This document shows, in pieces, positions 17,996 to 26,126 of a DNA stretch of 64,000 bases. The notes beneath the pieces were generated by a model. It did no database searches. It saw nothing but the letters and a program-made list of their open reading frames with translations, and was not told the DNA's origin. Each line of letters begins with the position of its first letter. The stretch's first letter is position 1. The translations under genes and the position numbers were made by a program. This DNA comes from UBA5905 sp964609975. Lineage in GTDB: Bacteria; Bacillota; Clostridia; Oscillospirales; Acutalibacteraceae. The stretch is taken from the NCBI GenBank assembly GCA_964609975.1, contig CAZSTR010000002.1, positions 1 through 64,000 of the forward strand, read 5' to 3'.

Positions 17996-18871
17996 ATGAC
18001 GGAGCTGATTAAAGAAGCCGCTTCTCTGGAGGAGGCGCGAAAGGCGATTGCTTCGGAGATGGGCGTTTCCGAGGAAGCAATTGAATTCGAAATTCTCCAG
18101 GAGCCGGGAAAAAAGCTGCTGGGTCTTTTCGGCGGAGCGCCGGCGATTGTGAAGGGCGTTGCCAAGGGCGGCGCCGCGGATCGGGCGAAAAGCTATCTGT
18201 GTGATGTGCTGAGGGCCATGGGCGCGACAGATTTTGACACCACGGTGAAGGAGACCGAGAACGGCTGTGAAATTTCCCTTGAGGGCGAGGATCTCGGCTT
18301 TATCATCGGTCGCCGCGGCGACACGCTGGACGCGCTCCAATGTCTGGCTGGACTGGTGGCGAATCGGGCCGAGAGCGGCTATTATCGCGTGTCCCTGAAC
18401 ATTGGAAACTATCGCGAAAAGCGGGAGCAGGCGCTGGTGAGCTTGGCGCGGCGGTTGGGCGGCCAGACCGCCCGCACCGGTCGGCGTCATTCGCTGGAGC
18501 CGATGAATCCCTATGAGCGGCGCATTATCCACACCACAGTGCAGGATATGGAGGGTGTGACCTCCTGGAGCGTCGGCAGTGACCCGAACCGGCATGTGGT
18601 GATCGGCCCTTCGGACGACAACCCTAACAAGGAGCGCGCCGAGGAACGCCGCCGCAATAACCGTAGCCGTTCCGGCTCTGGCGAAGGCCGCGGTCGCCGC
18701 GGCGGTCGTGAGGAGCGGCGGGAGCATGAAATTGTGGCGCCGGAGCGACCGGTTCGTCAGTTCATTTCTCGGAGCAATCCCCTGCCCACGGCGGACGGGG
18801 CAACTCCCCCCTCTCGCACCGAATCGGAAAAGGAAGAAAGCGCCACCCTGTATGGCCGCATCGACCTGTAA
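17996..18871 (+). CDS. khpB: RNA-binding protein KhpB (Jag)
   Basis: 291 residues. The Jag N-terminal domain has GVSEEAIEFEILQEPGKKLLGLFGG. The KH-II domain has LGFIIGRRGDTLDALQ. The R3H domain has LEPMNPYERRIIHTTVQ and HVVIGP. A long low-complexity tail rich in Arg, Gly and Glu follows. KhpB binds many RNAs with KhpA and affects cell division and wall synthesis in Firmicutes. It follows yidC by 16 bases and ends at a strong terminator. The mnmE gene that usually comes next is missing. Confidence 0.94.
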   Translation: MTELIKEAASLEEARKAIASEMGVSEEAIEFEILQEPGKKLLGLFGGAPAIVKGVAKGGAADRAKSYLCDVLRAMGATDFDTTVKETENGCEISLEGEDLGFIIGRRGDTLDALQCLAGLVANRAESGYYRVSLNIGNYREKREQALVSLARRLGGQTARTGRRHSLEPMNPYERRIIHTTVQDMEGVTSWSVGSDPNRHVVIGPSDDNPNKERAEERRRNNRSRSGSGEGRGRRGGREERREHEIVAPERPVRQFISRSNPLPTADGATPPSRTESEKEESATLYGRIDL

Positions 18872-18885
18872 AAATGCAAATGTTG

Positions 18886-18917
18886 AAAGCTTCCCGGCTA
18901 AAGCCGGGAAGCTTTTT
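18886..18917 (+). terminator. Terminator of the rpmH-khpB cluster
   Basis: 13-bp stem AAAGCTTCCCGGC / GCCGGGAAGCTTT (18886-18898, 18903-18915) with a 4-base loop and a T-run. Confidence 0.9.
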
Positions 18918-19348
18918 GTTATAGCACGGCTATGCCAGCGCTTTTGTGGCGGCTTTTTGCCATTTCTCCCTTCTCCCGTTTTCCTCTTTCCCGCCTTTTT
19001 TGGGTTTTCTTGTTTTTCCCTTGGGGAATATCTGCTGTGGGATGGACATTAGAAATTGTCCGCGTGCATCCATTGGCATCTCTGGCACCGATAAAGAAAA
19101 TCGCCCTTCGGCCGGCGTGCCATTTTTCTGCGAATGACTCCTGGCATGTGGAAAATAAGGCAAAAAAGCAAAAAATTCGCGGAATTATATGCGTGTAGAG
19201 TCCTCTACACACGGTAGAAGGCTTCGAAAGGCTGGCTTTTCCGAGCTTTCGGGGCTTTTTTGCAGAGCGCAGAAGAGCTTTTTCGGAGCAACGGAAAAGC
19301 TCTACTCCCGGCGCCGAGTGGTGTAGAGCATCGGCGGCGGAAAGTAGG
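18918..19348. other. Intergenic region with palindrome and hairpins, no gene seen
   Basis: No frame here looks protein-like. It contains a perfect palindrome GTGTAGAG-TC-CTCTACAC (19193-19210) and a third GTGTAGAG at 19321-19328. A terminator-like stem with a T-run lies around 19223-19256 (TTCGAAAG...CTTTCGGGG then TTTTTT), and a 9-bp hairpin AGAGCTTTT/AAAAGCTCT lies at 19274-19303. A short untranslated RNA ending near 19256 is possible but unproven. Confidence 0.4.
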
Positions 19349-19377
19349 TTGTGTCCGGCGGAAAAATTTGCTATGCT
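19349..19377 (+). promoter_or_regulatory. Promoter of the degV gene
   Basis: TTGTGT (19349-19354) and TATGCT (19372-19377), 17 bases apart, 80 bases before the start codon. Confidence 0.5.
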
Positions 19378-19457
19378 GGGCACTATGGTTCGTCGCGTGA
19401 GATTGCGCGGCGTCCGTTCCGATAAAATCGAGACCAAAAGGCAGGGAGAGGGCTTTT

Positions 19458-20333
19458 ATGATTGCATTGTTCACAGATTCGGCGGCCAATCTGCCGGCAG
19501 AGCTGACCGACCGCCTGGAAATTCAGGTTATCCCCTTCACCTATAACGAAAACGGTGTGGAAAAAAATCCATTGGACGCAAGCTTCGATGAGATAGCCTT
19601 TTATGACGCCCTGCGGGGCGGCGCGGTGGTGAAAACCTCCATGGTCAACGCCGCGGCCTTCGAGGAGCGCTTTGCGACGGCGCTGGCCGAGGGAAAGGAT
19701 GTGTTGTATATCGGTCTTTCCGGCGGAATCAGCGGAACGGTGGCTACCGCACGCATTGCCGCCGAATAGCTGCGTCCTCGTTTCCCGGAGCGAAAAATTG
19801 AAATTGTCGATTTGCTGGGCGCCTCCCTTGGAGAGGGGCTGTTGGTGCTGGAGGCGGCGGCGCAGATTTTGCGGGGCGATGGGCTGGAGACGGCGCTTTC
19901 CTATACCCGCAAAAAAATCGGCCAGATGTGCCAGTGCTTCACCGTGGAGGATTTGGGGCATCTGCGCAAGAGCGGCCGCATTTCCGGCGCGGCGGCGCTG
20001 GTGGGCGGCCTTTTGGGAATTCGCCCGGTGCTGGTGGGAAGCCCGGAGGGGAAAATCGTGATGACATCAAAAGCGCGGGGCTTTCGGGCGGTGCTGGATC
20101 GGCTGGCGGAGAGCAATAATCGGCTGGCTCTGCGGCGCACGGCCGCGGTGGGTATCGCCCACGCGGACAACGAAGCGGGCACGGTGGCGCTGTTGAACCG
20201 GTTGCGGGAGCGGGGCTTCCTCGGCTCGGCGCTGACGGTGGGATATGAGCCGGTCACCGGCTCCCATGTGGGGCCGGGGGCTTTGGCGCTGTTTTTTTTC
20301 GGCGAGGATCGGGCGCGGCTTTTGGAGGATTGA
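19458..20333 (+). pseudogene. DegV family fatty-acid-binding protein, interrupted by an in-frame TAG
   Basis: The frame encodes a full DegV protein of about 291 codons. The N-terminal part has FTDSAANLP, VVKTSMVN and IGLSGGISGTVATA. The C-terminal part has VEDLGHLRKSGRI, ALVGGLLGIRPVL and the end EPVTGSHVGPGALALFF. Both halves are in the same frame and are broken only by TAG at 19767-19769, where the family normally has Glu or Gln (IAAE-stop-LRPRF). DegV (FakB) proteins bind fatty acids for the FakA kinase. A strong GGGAGAGGG site precedes ATG 19458. It could be a fresh nonsense mutation, a sequencing error or readthrough. TAG is used as a normal stop elsewhere in this window, which argues against general reassignment. 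Confidence 0.85.
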
Positions 20334-20367
20334 AGCCGAGAAAGGTTGTGTTTTTTTTCGCGGGGGC

Positions 20368-20400
20368 TTGCTTTTCTGCCCGTTTGGGAGTATACTCCCA
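20368..20400 (+). promoter_or_regulatory. pepD promoter with palindromic operator
   Basis: TTGCTT (20368-20373) and TATACT (20391-20396) are 17 bases apart. A perfect 16-bp palindrome TGGGAGTATACTCCCA (20385-20400) covers the -10 element, a good position for a repressor site. Confidence 0.55.
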
Positions 20401-20428
20401 GTGATAGATAAAATTAGGAGGAAAGAAC

Positions 20429-21844
20429 ATGGCATTGTTGTCGCAGACGCCCCCGGAACGGGTCTGGTATTATTTTGAGAAAATTTGTGCGATTCCCCAT
20501 GGGTCGGGAAACACGAAGGAAATTAGCGATTTTTGTATGCGCTTCGCCCAGGAGCATGGGCTGGCAGCGCGACAGGACGCATATAATAATGTTTTGATTC
20601 AGAAGCCTGGCTCGGCCGGTCTGGAAAAGCATCCCCCGGTGATTTTTCAGGGGCATTTGGACATGGTGTGCGAACAGGAGCCGGATTGTTCGCTGGATAT
20701 GAGACGGGACGGTCTGGAGCTGTTTTTGGAGGGCGATTGGCTGGGTGCACGGGGCACAACCCTCGGCGGAGACGACGGCATCGCCGTGGCGATAGGGCTG
20801 GCGTTGCTGGAGGATAAAACGCTTGTGCATCCGCCGCTGGAGGTGCTGTTCACAACGGATGAGGAAACCGGCATGGATGGGGCGATTGGCTTAGACCCGG
20901 CCTGGCTGGCCGGCCGCACCCTCCTCAATGCGGATTCCGAGGAGGAGGGCGTGCTGACAGTGGGCTGTGCCGGCGGCGCGCGGGCTGAGCTGAGCCTGCC
21001 GGTGAAACGGGAGGCGGTGGCTCTCCCTTGCTATCGGGTGACGGTGGACGGGCTGGCCGGAGGCCATTCCGGCGCAGAAATTCATAAGGGACGGCTGAAT
21101 TCAAATGTGGTGATGGGACAGTTCCTGTCCGGGCTGGAAGAGGATTTTCATATCGTGTCGCTGGCCGGTGGCTTAAAGGATAACGCGATTCCCCGCCAGA
21201 CGGTGTGCGTTTTGGCGACGGCTCAGGAGCTGTCGCCGGCGGCGGATGTCTTTGTCGCGACCCATCGAATTCCCGCCGACCCGGCGCTGACGGTGACGGT
21301 GGCGCCGGTGGAGGCCGCTTCGACGGCGGTGACGGCGGCCGATTCCCGGAAAATCGCCCGCTTCCTTTCGACGGTGAAAAACGGAGTGCAGGCTATGAGC
21401 CGCGACATCGACGGGCTGGTGGAAACCTCGCTGAATTTGGGAATTTTACAGCTGGAGGAGGATGCGCTGGCCGCCTCCTTCTCGGTGCGCAGCAGCGTGG
21501 GTACCTCGAAAACGGCGCTGTTGGCACAGCTGGAGGAAACCGCCGCCGCCTTCGGTGGCAGCTATTCCAGCCACAGCCATTATCCTGCCTGGGAATATCG
21601 CAAGGAGTCTTCCCTGCGGGATGTGATGGCCGCGGTGTATGAGGAAATGACCGGCGAAAAGCCGGTCATCGAGGCTATCCATGCGGGGCTGGAATGTGGG
21701 CTGTTTTCGGAAAAGCTGCCCGGCTTGGACGCGGTCTCCTTTGGGCCGCGGATGCGGGATATTCACACCACGCGGGAACGGCTGAGCGTGTCCTCGGTGG
21801 AGCGCACCTATGGGTATCTTTGCCGGGTGCTGGCGCGGCTTTGA
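20429..21844 (+). CDS. pepD: Aminoacyl-histidine dipeptidase (M20C, PepD)
   Basis: 471 residues of a cytoplasmic di-zinc peptidase that cleaves Xaa-His and other dipeptides. Metal and catalytic motifs are visible: GHLDMV, GGDDGIAVA, TTDEETGMDGA with the catalytic Glu pair, and NADSEEEG. The dimerisation domain has GGHSGAEIH, and the end has HAGLECGLFSEKLPG and DIHTTRERL. AGGAGG lies 9 bases before ATG 20429. It is a single-gene unit with its own promoter; a hairpin CGCCCCGA...TCGGGGCG follows near 21883-21918. Confidence 0.93.
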   Translation: MALLSQTPPERVWYYFEKICAIPHGSGNTKEISDFCMRFAQEHGLAARQDAYNNVLIQKPGSAGLEKHPPVIFQGHLDMVCEQEPDCSLDMRRDGLELFLEGDWLGARGTTLGGDDGIAVAIGLALLEDKTLVHPPLEVLFTTDEETGMDGAIGLDPAWLAGRTLLNADSEEEGVLTVGCAGGARAELSLPVKREAVALPCYRVTVDGLAGGHSGAEIHKGRLNSNVVMGQFLSGLEEDFHIVSLAGGLKDNAIPRQTVCVLATAQELSPAADVFVATHRIPADPALTVTVAPVEAASTAVTAADSRKIARFLSTVKNGVQAMSRDIDGLVETSLNLGILQLEEDALAASFSVRSSVGTSKTALLAQLEETAAAFGGSYSSHSHYPAWEYRKESSLRDVMAAVYEEMTGEKPVIEAIHAGLECGLFSEKLPGLDAVSFGPRMRDIHTTRERLSVSSVERTYGYLCRVLARL

Positions 21845-21971
21845 GCGGGCTTCGCTGTTTACATTTTCTCTCTAAAAAGAAATCGCCCCGAACGCGCACA
21901 AAAGCACAATCGGGGCGGCTTGCCGCTGGGGTGGAGCTTCTTTTGTTCAGCGAAAAACGGAGGAAAACAAA

Positions 21972-22715
21972 ATGCGTTTTGAAGTGGGCTTGTGTTCTGT
22001 ATCCTTCCGCGGGGAACCCCCGGAAAGTATATTGGCGAATATGCAAAAAGCGGGAATTTTTGCCATCGAATGGGGAAGCGATGTGCACGCGCCTCAGGAA
22101 AACCGGGAACAGCTTCATAAAATAGCGCGACTACAACAGGAATATGGTATACGGTGTTGTTCTTACGGCACCTATTTTCGGCTGGGGGTTATGCCCATGG
22201 ATGCGCTTCTCAGCTATATCGAAGCGGCGAAAATGTTGGGCACAAACACGCTTCGACTTTGGTGCGGGAATAAAAACAGCGAGGAGTATGCGGAAAGCGA
22301 GAAAACTGCGCTTTTTGACGCCTGCAAAGAGGCGGCGGCCATAGCAGAGAAGCACGGTGTGGTGCTCTGCATGGAATGTCATGCAAACAGCTATACGAAC
22401 ACAAAGGAATCGGCCTATGCGCTTATGCAGGCGGTCGCTTCTGACCGCTTTCGAATGTATTGGCAGCCGAATTCCTTTGCTTCTTTTGCGGAAAACACAG
22501 CGTATGCGAAAAGAATAGCGGATTATACAGAGCATATACACGTGTTTCACTGGCAGAAGGAGCGGAAGCTCTCGATGTGCGAGGGGAAAGACTGCTGGAA
22601 GGAGTATTTGTCCTGCTTTGACGGAGTGAGAATGCTTCTTTTGGAGTTTATGCCGGATGATAGGCTTGAATCGCTGAAAACGGAAGCGGAAGCGCTCAAG
22701 GAGATTATACAATGA
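21972..22715 (+). CDS. Xylose isomerase-like TIM-barrel sugar isomerase/epimerase
   Basis: 247 residues. The start FEVGLCSVSFRG and AGIFAIEWGSDVHA, the middle LGTNTLRLWCG and AEKHGVVLCMECHAN, and HIHVFHWQ near the end fit the AP-endonuclease-2/sugar phosphate isomerase fold, with Glu and His residues positioned as metal ligands. Substrate unknown. Its stop overlaps the start of the next gene (ATGA), so the pair is translated together and probably acts on one hydroxy-acid or sugar pathway. The gene has lower GC than its neighbours, suggesting it may be acquired. Confidence 0.75.
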   Translation: MRFEVGLCSVSFRGEPPESILANMQKAGIFAIEWGSDVHAPQENREQLHKIARLQQEYGIRCCSYGTYFRLGVMPMDALLSYIEAAKMLGTNTLRLWCGNKNSEEYAESEKTALFDACKEAAAIAEKHGVVLCMECHANSYTNTKESAYALMQAVASDRFRMYWQPNSFASFAENTAYAKRIADYTEHIHVFHWQKERKLSMCEGKDCWKEYLSCFDGVRMLLLEFMPDDRLESLKTEAEALKEIIQ

Positions 22716-23677
22716 AACATATCTTTCTGTGCGAGGACGCCGAAAATGTGAAAAACGCATACGGAACCGCGGAAACGGTTTATTGCAAAGCGGATGTGTT
22801 GGAAAACAGCGAAAAATTTTCGGAAACGGAGTTTATTTTTTCCACCTGGGGTATGGCGGTGTTCACCGAGGCGGAAATCGGCCGTCTTTTCCCCAGCCTG
22901 AAAGCGGTGTTTTACGCCGCCGGGTCTGTGCAGGCGTTTGCCCGGCCGTTTTTGAATAAAGGCGTTCGGGTGTTTTCGGCATGGGTGGCAAATGCGGTGC
23001 CGGTTGCCGAATATACCGTTGCACAAATCCTCCTTGCCAACAAGGGCTTTTATCAAAGCGCACGCCTCGCGAAAACCGGGGATTATGCGGCGGCCTCGGC
23101 GTTTTCCCGCTCCAACACCGGCAATTATGATGTGAAAATCGGGATCATCGGCGCCGGAATGGTGGGAAAAACGGTGATTCATCTGCTTAAGGCCTACAAG
23201 TTTTCGGTGCTGGTGTTCGACCCTTTTTTGTCGCAGGAGAACGCTGAAGCGCTGGGTGTGACCCGGTGCTCGCTGGAAACGCTTTTCAGAGAATGTCAGG
23301 TGGTGTCCAACCACCTGGCCGATAACGAACAGACCAGAGGTCTGTTAAATAAAGCGCTGTTCAAAGAAATGCGGCCGTATGCGACTTTCTTGAACACCGG
23401 CAGGGGTGCTCAGGTGGCGGAGGCGGATTTGATAGCGGTTTTGAAAGCGCGCTCGGATCTTACGGCGGTTTTGGATGTGACTTATCCGGAGCCGCCGGAA
23501 AAGGACAGCGAATTATTCATGCTGGAAAATTGCGTTCTGACGCCGCATATTGCTGGAAGCGCCGGAAAAGAAGTGCGTCGGATGGGCGATTTTATGCTTC
23601 AAGAATATGCGCGTCTTATCCAAAACGCTCCCTGCCAATATGAAGTGACCCTGAAAATGCTGAAAACCATGGCATGA
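22712..23677 (+). CDS. D-isomer-specific 2-hydroxyacid dehydrogenase
   Basis: 321 residues, NAD-dependent. The catalytic domain at both ends encloses a Rossmann domain starting VKIGIIGAGMVGK. FLNTGRGAQV holds the usual Arg region, the Glu is in LDVTYPEPP, and the catalytic His is in LTPHIAGS. Reduces a 2-keto acid or oxidises a hydroxy acid or sugar acid; the substrate cannot be told. It is coupled to the upstream sugar isomerase by a 4-base overlap. Confidence 0.88.
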   Translation: MKHIFLCEDAENVKNAYGTAETVYCKADVLENSEKFSETEFIFSTWGMAVFTEAEIGRLFPSLKAVFYAAGSVQAFARPFLNKGVRVFSAWVANAVPVAEYTVAQILLANKGFYQSARLAKTGDYAAASAFSRSNTGNYDVKIGIIGAGMVGKTVIHLLKAYKFSVLVFDPFLSQENAEALGVTRCSLETLFRECQVVSNHLADNEQTRGLLNKALFKEMRPYATFLNTGRGAQVAEADLIAVLKARSDLTAVLDVTYPEPPEKDSELFMLENCVLTPHIAGSAGKEVRRMGDFMLQEYARLIQNAPCQYEVTLKMLKTMA

Positions 23678-24004
23678 ACCGAAAGAGCTGACAGGCACAG
23701 GCGAAGCGCCCGCTTCTGCCCACAGAACTTTGACCTCCTTGCCGGTGCGTTCTCTGAGCTCGTTGGCGAAGGGCGCGAGAGAGGCTTTTTCCAGAAAGGC
23801 GCTGTTGGTATAGGCCTCCAGGTGGATGCCGCCGACAGACTCCAGCAGGTTCGCCAGCCGGTCATATTCTTGATAAAACAGACTGTAAAATTCGATGTCA
23901 CCCCCAAAGCGGTTGGGGCTGAAGGCCCTGTCACGGAGCTTTTCGATTCTGTCCATATTGGTGCAAAAATCTCTTATAGAATGAACGGATAAACAGCTGT
24001 CCAT
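23678..24004 (-). pseudogene. Gene remnant of unknown family, cut at its 3' end
   Basis: The minus-strand frame from ATG 24004 encodes plausible protein for about 108 residues (DRAFSPNRFGGDIEFYSLF, LANLLESVGGIHLEAYTN, APFANELRERTGKEVKVLWA). It then runs into the reverse complement of the dehydrogenase gene, where it continues open only to 23513. The abrupt change at the dehydrogenase stop suggests a gene truncated when the isomerase/dehydrogenase pair was joined here. I do not recognise the family. Confidence 0.4.
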
Positions 24005-24007
24005 AAA

Positions 24008-24376
24008 TTATGATTGTGTTTTTGCTTTAGAAGTTACTGTTTTGATTGTGCGATTAACTCTTTTGGCGATATATTCCACAATATCGTTTTCGAATTCGTT
24101 GAGGTCATCAAAATTCCACTCGCACCAGGAAACTTCGTCATCAAGAGAAGCATATAAATATTTTTTGCCATCACATTTTTGCGTACCGATTTCAAGCATT
24201 AATTCCATATTGTCCGGCGAACCGGCAAAGGCAACGGTAAACTCATCGTAATCCAGGAAATTATCCAGGCCGCATTTTTGACCAATTGCATTTTTAATTC
24301 TTAAAATGCAAGCCTTTTCTCTTTGAATATCGTTTTCAAGCAGTTTGGTTGTGTGAAAGAATTTGAATAATGACAT
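24008..24376 (-). CDS. Hypothetical 122-residue acidic cytoplasmic protein
   Basis: Starts MSLFKFFHTTKLLENDIQRE and contains LDNFLDYDEFTVAFAGSPDN, KYLYASLDDEVSWCEWNF and a basic end. There is no signal peptide or membrane segment. AAGGAGATG lies 6 bases upstream, and a TATAAT-like box stands about 30 bases before the ATG. The local DNA is clearly more AT-rich than its surroundings. The size, charge and isolated AT-rich setting resemble immunity-type orphan genes, but this is a guess and no partner toxin is seen. It sits 3 bases from the downstream remnant. Confidence 0.6.
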   Translation of the reverse strand: MSLFKFFHTTKLLENDIQREKACILRIKNAIGQKCGLDNFLDYDEFTVAFAGSPDNMELMLEIGTQKCDGKKYLYASLDDEVSWCEWNFDDLNEFENDIVEYIAKRVNRTIKTVTSKAKTQS

Positions 24377-24439
24377 ATTTTCATCTCCTTAATTTTTATT
24401 ATATCAAATCCACCCTTAAAAAGCTATTCTAAGCAGTAT

Positions 24440-24494
24440 AAATCCCCTTTGTTTACAGATAATAGCAATGTTATCAAATCGACAAAGGGGATTT
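24440..24494 (+). promoter_or_regulatory. spoVT leader hairpin covering the ribosome binding site
   Basis: AAATCCCCTTTGT (24440-24452) pairs perfectly with ACAAAGGGGATTT (24482-24494). The second arm contains AAGGGG, the only plausible Shine-Dalgarno sequence for the ATG at 24499. An inner repeat GATAA/TTATC is also present. Folding would hide the ribosome site, suggesting translational or processing control; the DNA could instead be a dyad operator. Confidence 0.55.
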
Positions 24495-24498
24495 TTGT

Positions 24499-25041
24499 AT
24501 GAAGGCGACAGGGATAGTGCGCAGAATTGACGACCTTGGACGGGTGGTGATTCCGAAGGAAATCCGCCGCACCATGCGTATCCGCGAGGGCGACCCGTTG
24601 GAGATTTTCACGGAGCGAGACGGTGAGGTGGTGTTCAAAAAATATTCGCCGGTGGGCGAGCTTTCGCCCTTCGCGGTGCAATATGCGGATGTGCTGTCGC
24701 GGGCCTGCAATATGACGGTATTGATTTGCGACCGGGACCATGTGGTGGCCGCTGCCGGGGCCAGCCGCAAGGATTTTTATGACCGGCGTATTTCAGCCCA
24801 GCTGGAGGAGGCGATGGATTCGCGCCAGGTGTATGTGACCCGCGCCGGCGCCGTTCAGCGCCTTCAGCCGGTGGAGGCGATTCACCGCTTTGCGTCGGTG
24901 GCGGCGCCGATTTTGGTCGGCGGCGACATCACCGGCACCGTCTGTCTTCTCCAGCCGGAGAGCGGCGTTATCCCTGCGGAAGGGGATGTGCGGTTGGCAC
25001 AGGTGGCCGCCGAGTTTTTGGGAAAGCAGATGGAGGAATAA
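24499..25041 (+). CDS. spoVT: Stage V sporulation protein T (AbrB-type regulator)
   Basis: 180 residues. The N-terminal swapped-hairpin AbrB domain reads MKATGIVRRIDDLGRVVIPK, then EIRRTMRIREGDPLEI. The C-terminal GAF-like domain contains VAAPILVGGDITGTVCLLQP. Length and sequence match SpoVT, which tunes sigma-G genes in the developing forespore. This marks the organism as a spore former. It is a single gene with a structured leader. Confidence 0.95.
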   Translation: MKATGIVRRIDDLGRVVIPKEIRRTMRIREGDPLEIFTERDGEVVFKKYSPVGELSPFAVQYADVLSRACNMTVLICDRDHVVAAAGASRKDFYDRRISAQLEEAMDSRQVYVTRAGAVQRLQPVEAIHRFASVAAPILVGGDITGTVCLLQPESGVIPAEGDVRLAQVAAEFLGKQMEE

Positions 25042-25054
25042 CCCCATAAAAACC

Positions 25055-25087
25055 GCCCCTGCCGCAAAGCGTGATTGCGGCAGGGGC
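25055..25087 (-). terminator. Terminator of the ferredoxin-like/kinase operon
   Basis: 13-bp stem GCCCCTGCCGCAA / TTGCGGCAGGGGC (25055-25067, 25075-25087). On the minus strand it is followed by GGTTTTTAT, so it serves the minus-strand operon; it may also slow spoVT readthrough. Confidence 0.8.
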
Positions 25088-25103
25088 ATGCTGTTGTGCT
25101 TTT

Positions 25104-25349
25104 TTATAGCCGGGGCAACACCGTGTTTTCGAAAAAATCGGGAAAGCTCTCCGGCGTGATGCCGGTGAAAATCTCGCCGTCCACGGTGACGGTGACGCCG
25201 CTTCGGTTGCATTGGCCGGAGCAGAAGCTGGCCGCCAGGGTAATTTTGTCCTCTATGCTCTGCTGGGCGACGGCTTTTTGAAACAGCTCCACGACCCGCT
25301 TCGACCCTTTCAGATGGCAAGCGGAGCCGATGCAAATTTGTATCGTCAT
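25104..25349 (-). CDS. Thioredoxin-like [2Fe-2S] ferredoxin (NuoE-type fold)
   Basis: 81 residues. It begins MTIQICIGSACHLKGSKRVV and contains ASFCSGQCNRSGV. The four cysteines (CxxxxC-type spacing in the first part and CxxxC in the second) match the thioredoxin-like [2Fe-2S] domain of NuoE/HydC proteins. It could pass electrons to a hydrogenase or other oxidoreductase, none of which is nearby. ATG 25349 overlaps the stop of the upstream kinase gene (ATGA) and has GAGGAG; the longer frame lies inside that gene. Confidence 0.75.
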   Translation of the reverse strand: MTIQICIGSACHLKGSKRVVELFQKAVAQQSIEDKITLAASFCSGQCNRSGVTVTVDGEIFTGITPESFPDFFENTVLPRL

Positions 25350-26107
25350 GACCTCTCCTCCTCGGTTTTCAGTTCGGTTTTCAGCCAATCCAGCCACCTT
25401 CGTCGGGGCGTCGCGGCGCTTCCGGGAAGCAAAAATACGGCCGCGACCGGAAACAGGCGACGAATGTGCGCGGCCAGCCGGGCATCTCCGCCGGCATAGG
25501 CGGCCAAGTATTTTTTTGGTGGGAGCGCGTCGGTCAGCAACAGCTTTCCATAGGTGAGCGCCGCGTCGAAGGCGGGGTCGCCCGCGCAGGCGCGGCAGCA
25601 ATCCAGAATGAACAGCGTCCCCTGCTCACCCTCCAAAAGGTTTTCCGGAGAAAAATCGCCGTGGAGAATACGGTCGCGGTCTGCCACCTCTGCAAAGCGG
25701 CGGCGCAGAGCGGCCGCCTCATCGGCGCTAAGCTCCGGCGGCAGAGGGAGCTGGCGCAGCAGCTCGGTCAGCCGAAAGAGGGGTGCGCCGCCCTTTTTGT
25801 GCATTTTCTTTTGCAGGGCGACCAGCCGTTCCAGCAGTGTGTCGGCTTCCTCTGGGCTTTCCGACAGCCTGCGCGCCAGCGTTTTTCCGGGGATAAAGGC
25901 GCTGACGATGGCCGGATGACCGTCTACGGCGCTCACCTGCAGCACCGGCGGCACGGGTAGCCCTGCCTCCCGCAGGGCGGTCTGGTTCATGGCCTCCCGG
26001 AGCACATCTGTTTCCGTCCGTCCGCTGAGAAACACCTTCAAACAGCGCTCGCCATCCCGATAAACGGTTTTGCGGCTGGTCACCGCGATGATTCGATCTA
26101 GTTCCAC
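25346..26107 (-). CDS. Aminoglycoside/choline-kinase-fold phosphotransferase
   Basis: 253 residues. The kinase-like fold has an N-lobe with KVFLSGR, a helix LREAMNQTALREAGLPVPPV, the catalytic loop HGDFSPENLL and the metal-binding Asp in ILDCCRACAGDPAFD. The family covers aminoglycoside kinases, choline and homoserine kinases and others; the substrate cannot be told. Translationally coupled to the small ferredoxin downstream, an unusual pairing. The LysR gene 19 bases upstream may share its transcript. Confidence 0.75.
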   Translation of the reverse strand: MELDRIIAVTSRKTVYRDGERCLKVFLSGRTETDVLREAMNQTALREAGLPVPPVLQVSAVDGHPAIVSAFIPGKTLARRLSESPEEADTLLERLVALQKKMHKKGGAPLFRLTELLRQLPLPPELSADEAAALRRRFAEVADRDRILHGDFSPENLLEGEQGTLFILDCCRACAGDPAFDAALTYGKLLLTDALPPKKYLAAYAGGDARLAAHIRRLFPVAAVFLLPGSAATPRRRWLDWLKTELKTEEERS

Positions 26108-26126
26108 CGGGCTTGCCTCCTCTGCG

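Noticed and set aside
18919..19437. 172-residue minus-strand open frame after khpB
   Set aside because: Composition is Ser/Arg/Lys-rich without any family pattern, it has no ribosome site and it runs across hairpins and the degV promoter. Treated as chance.
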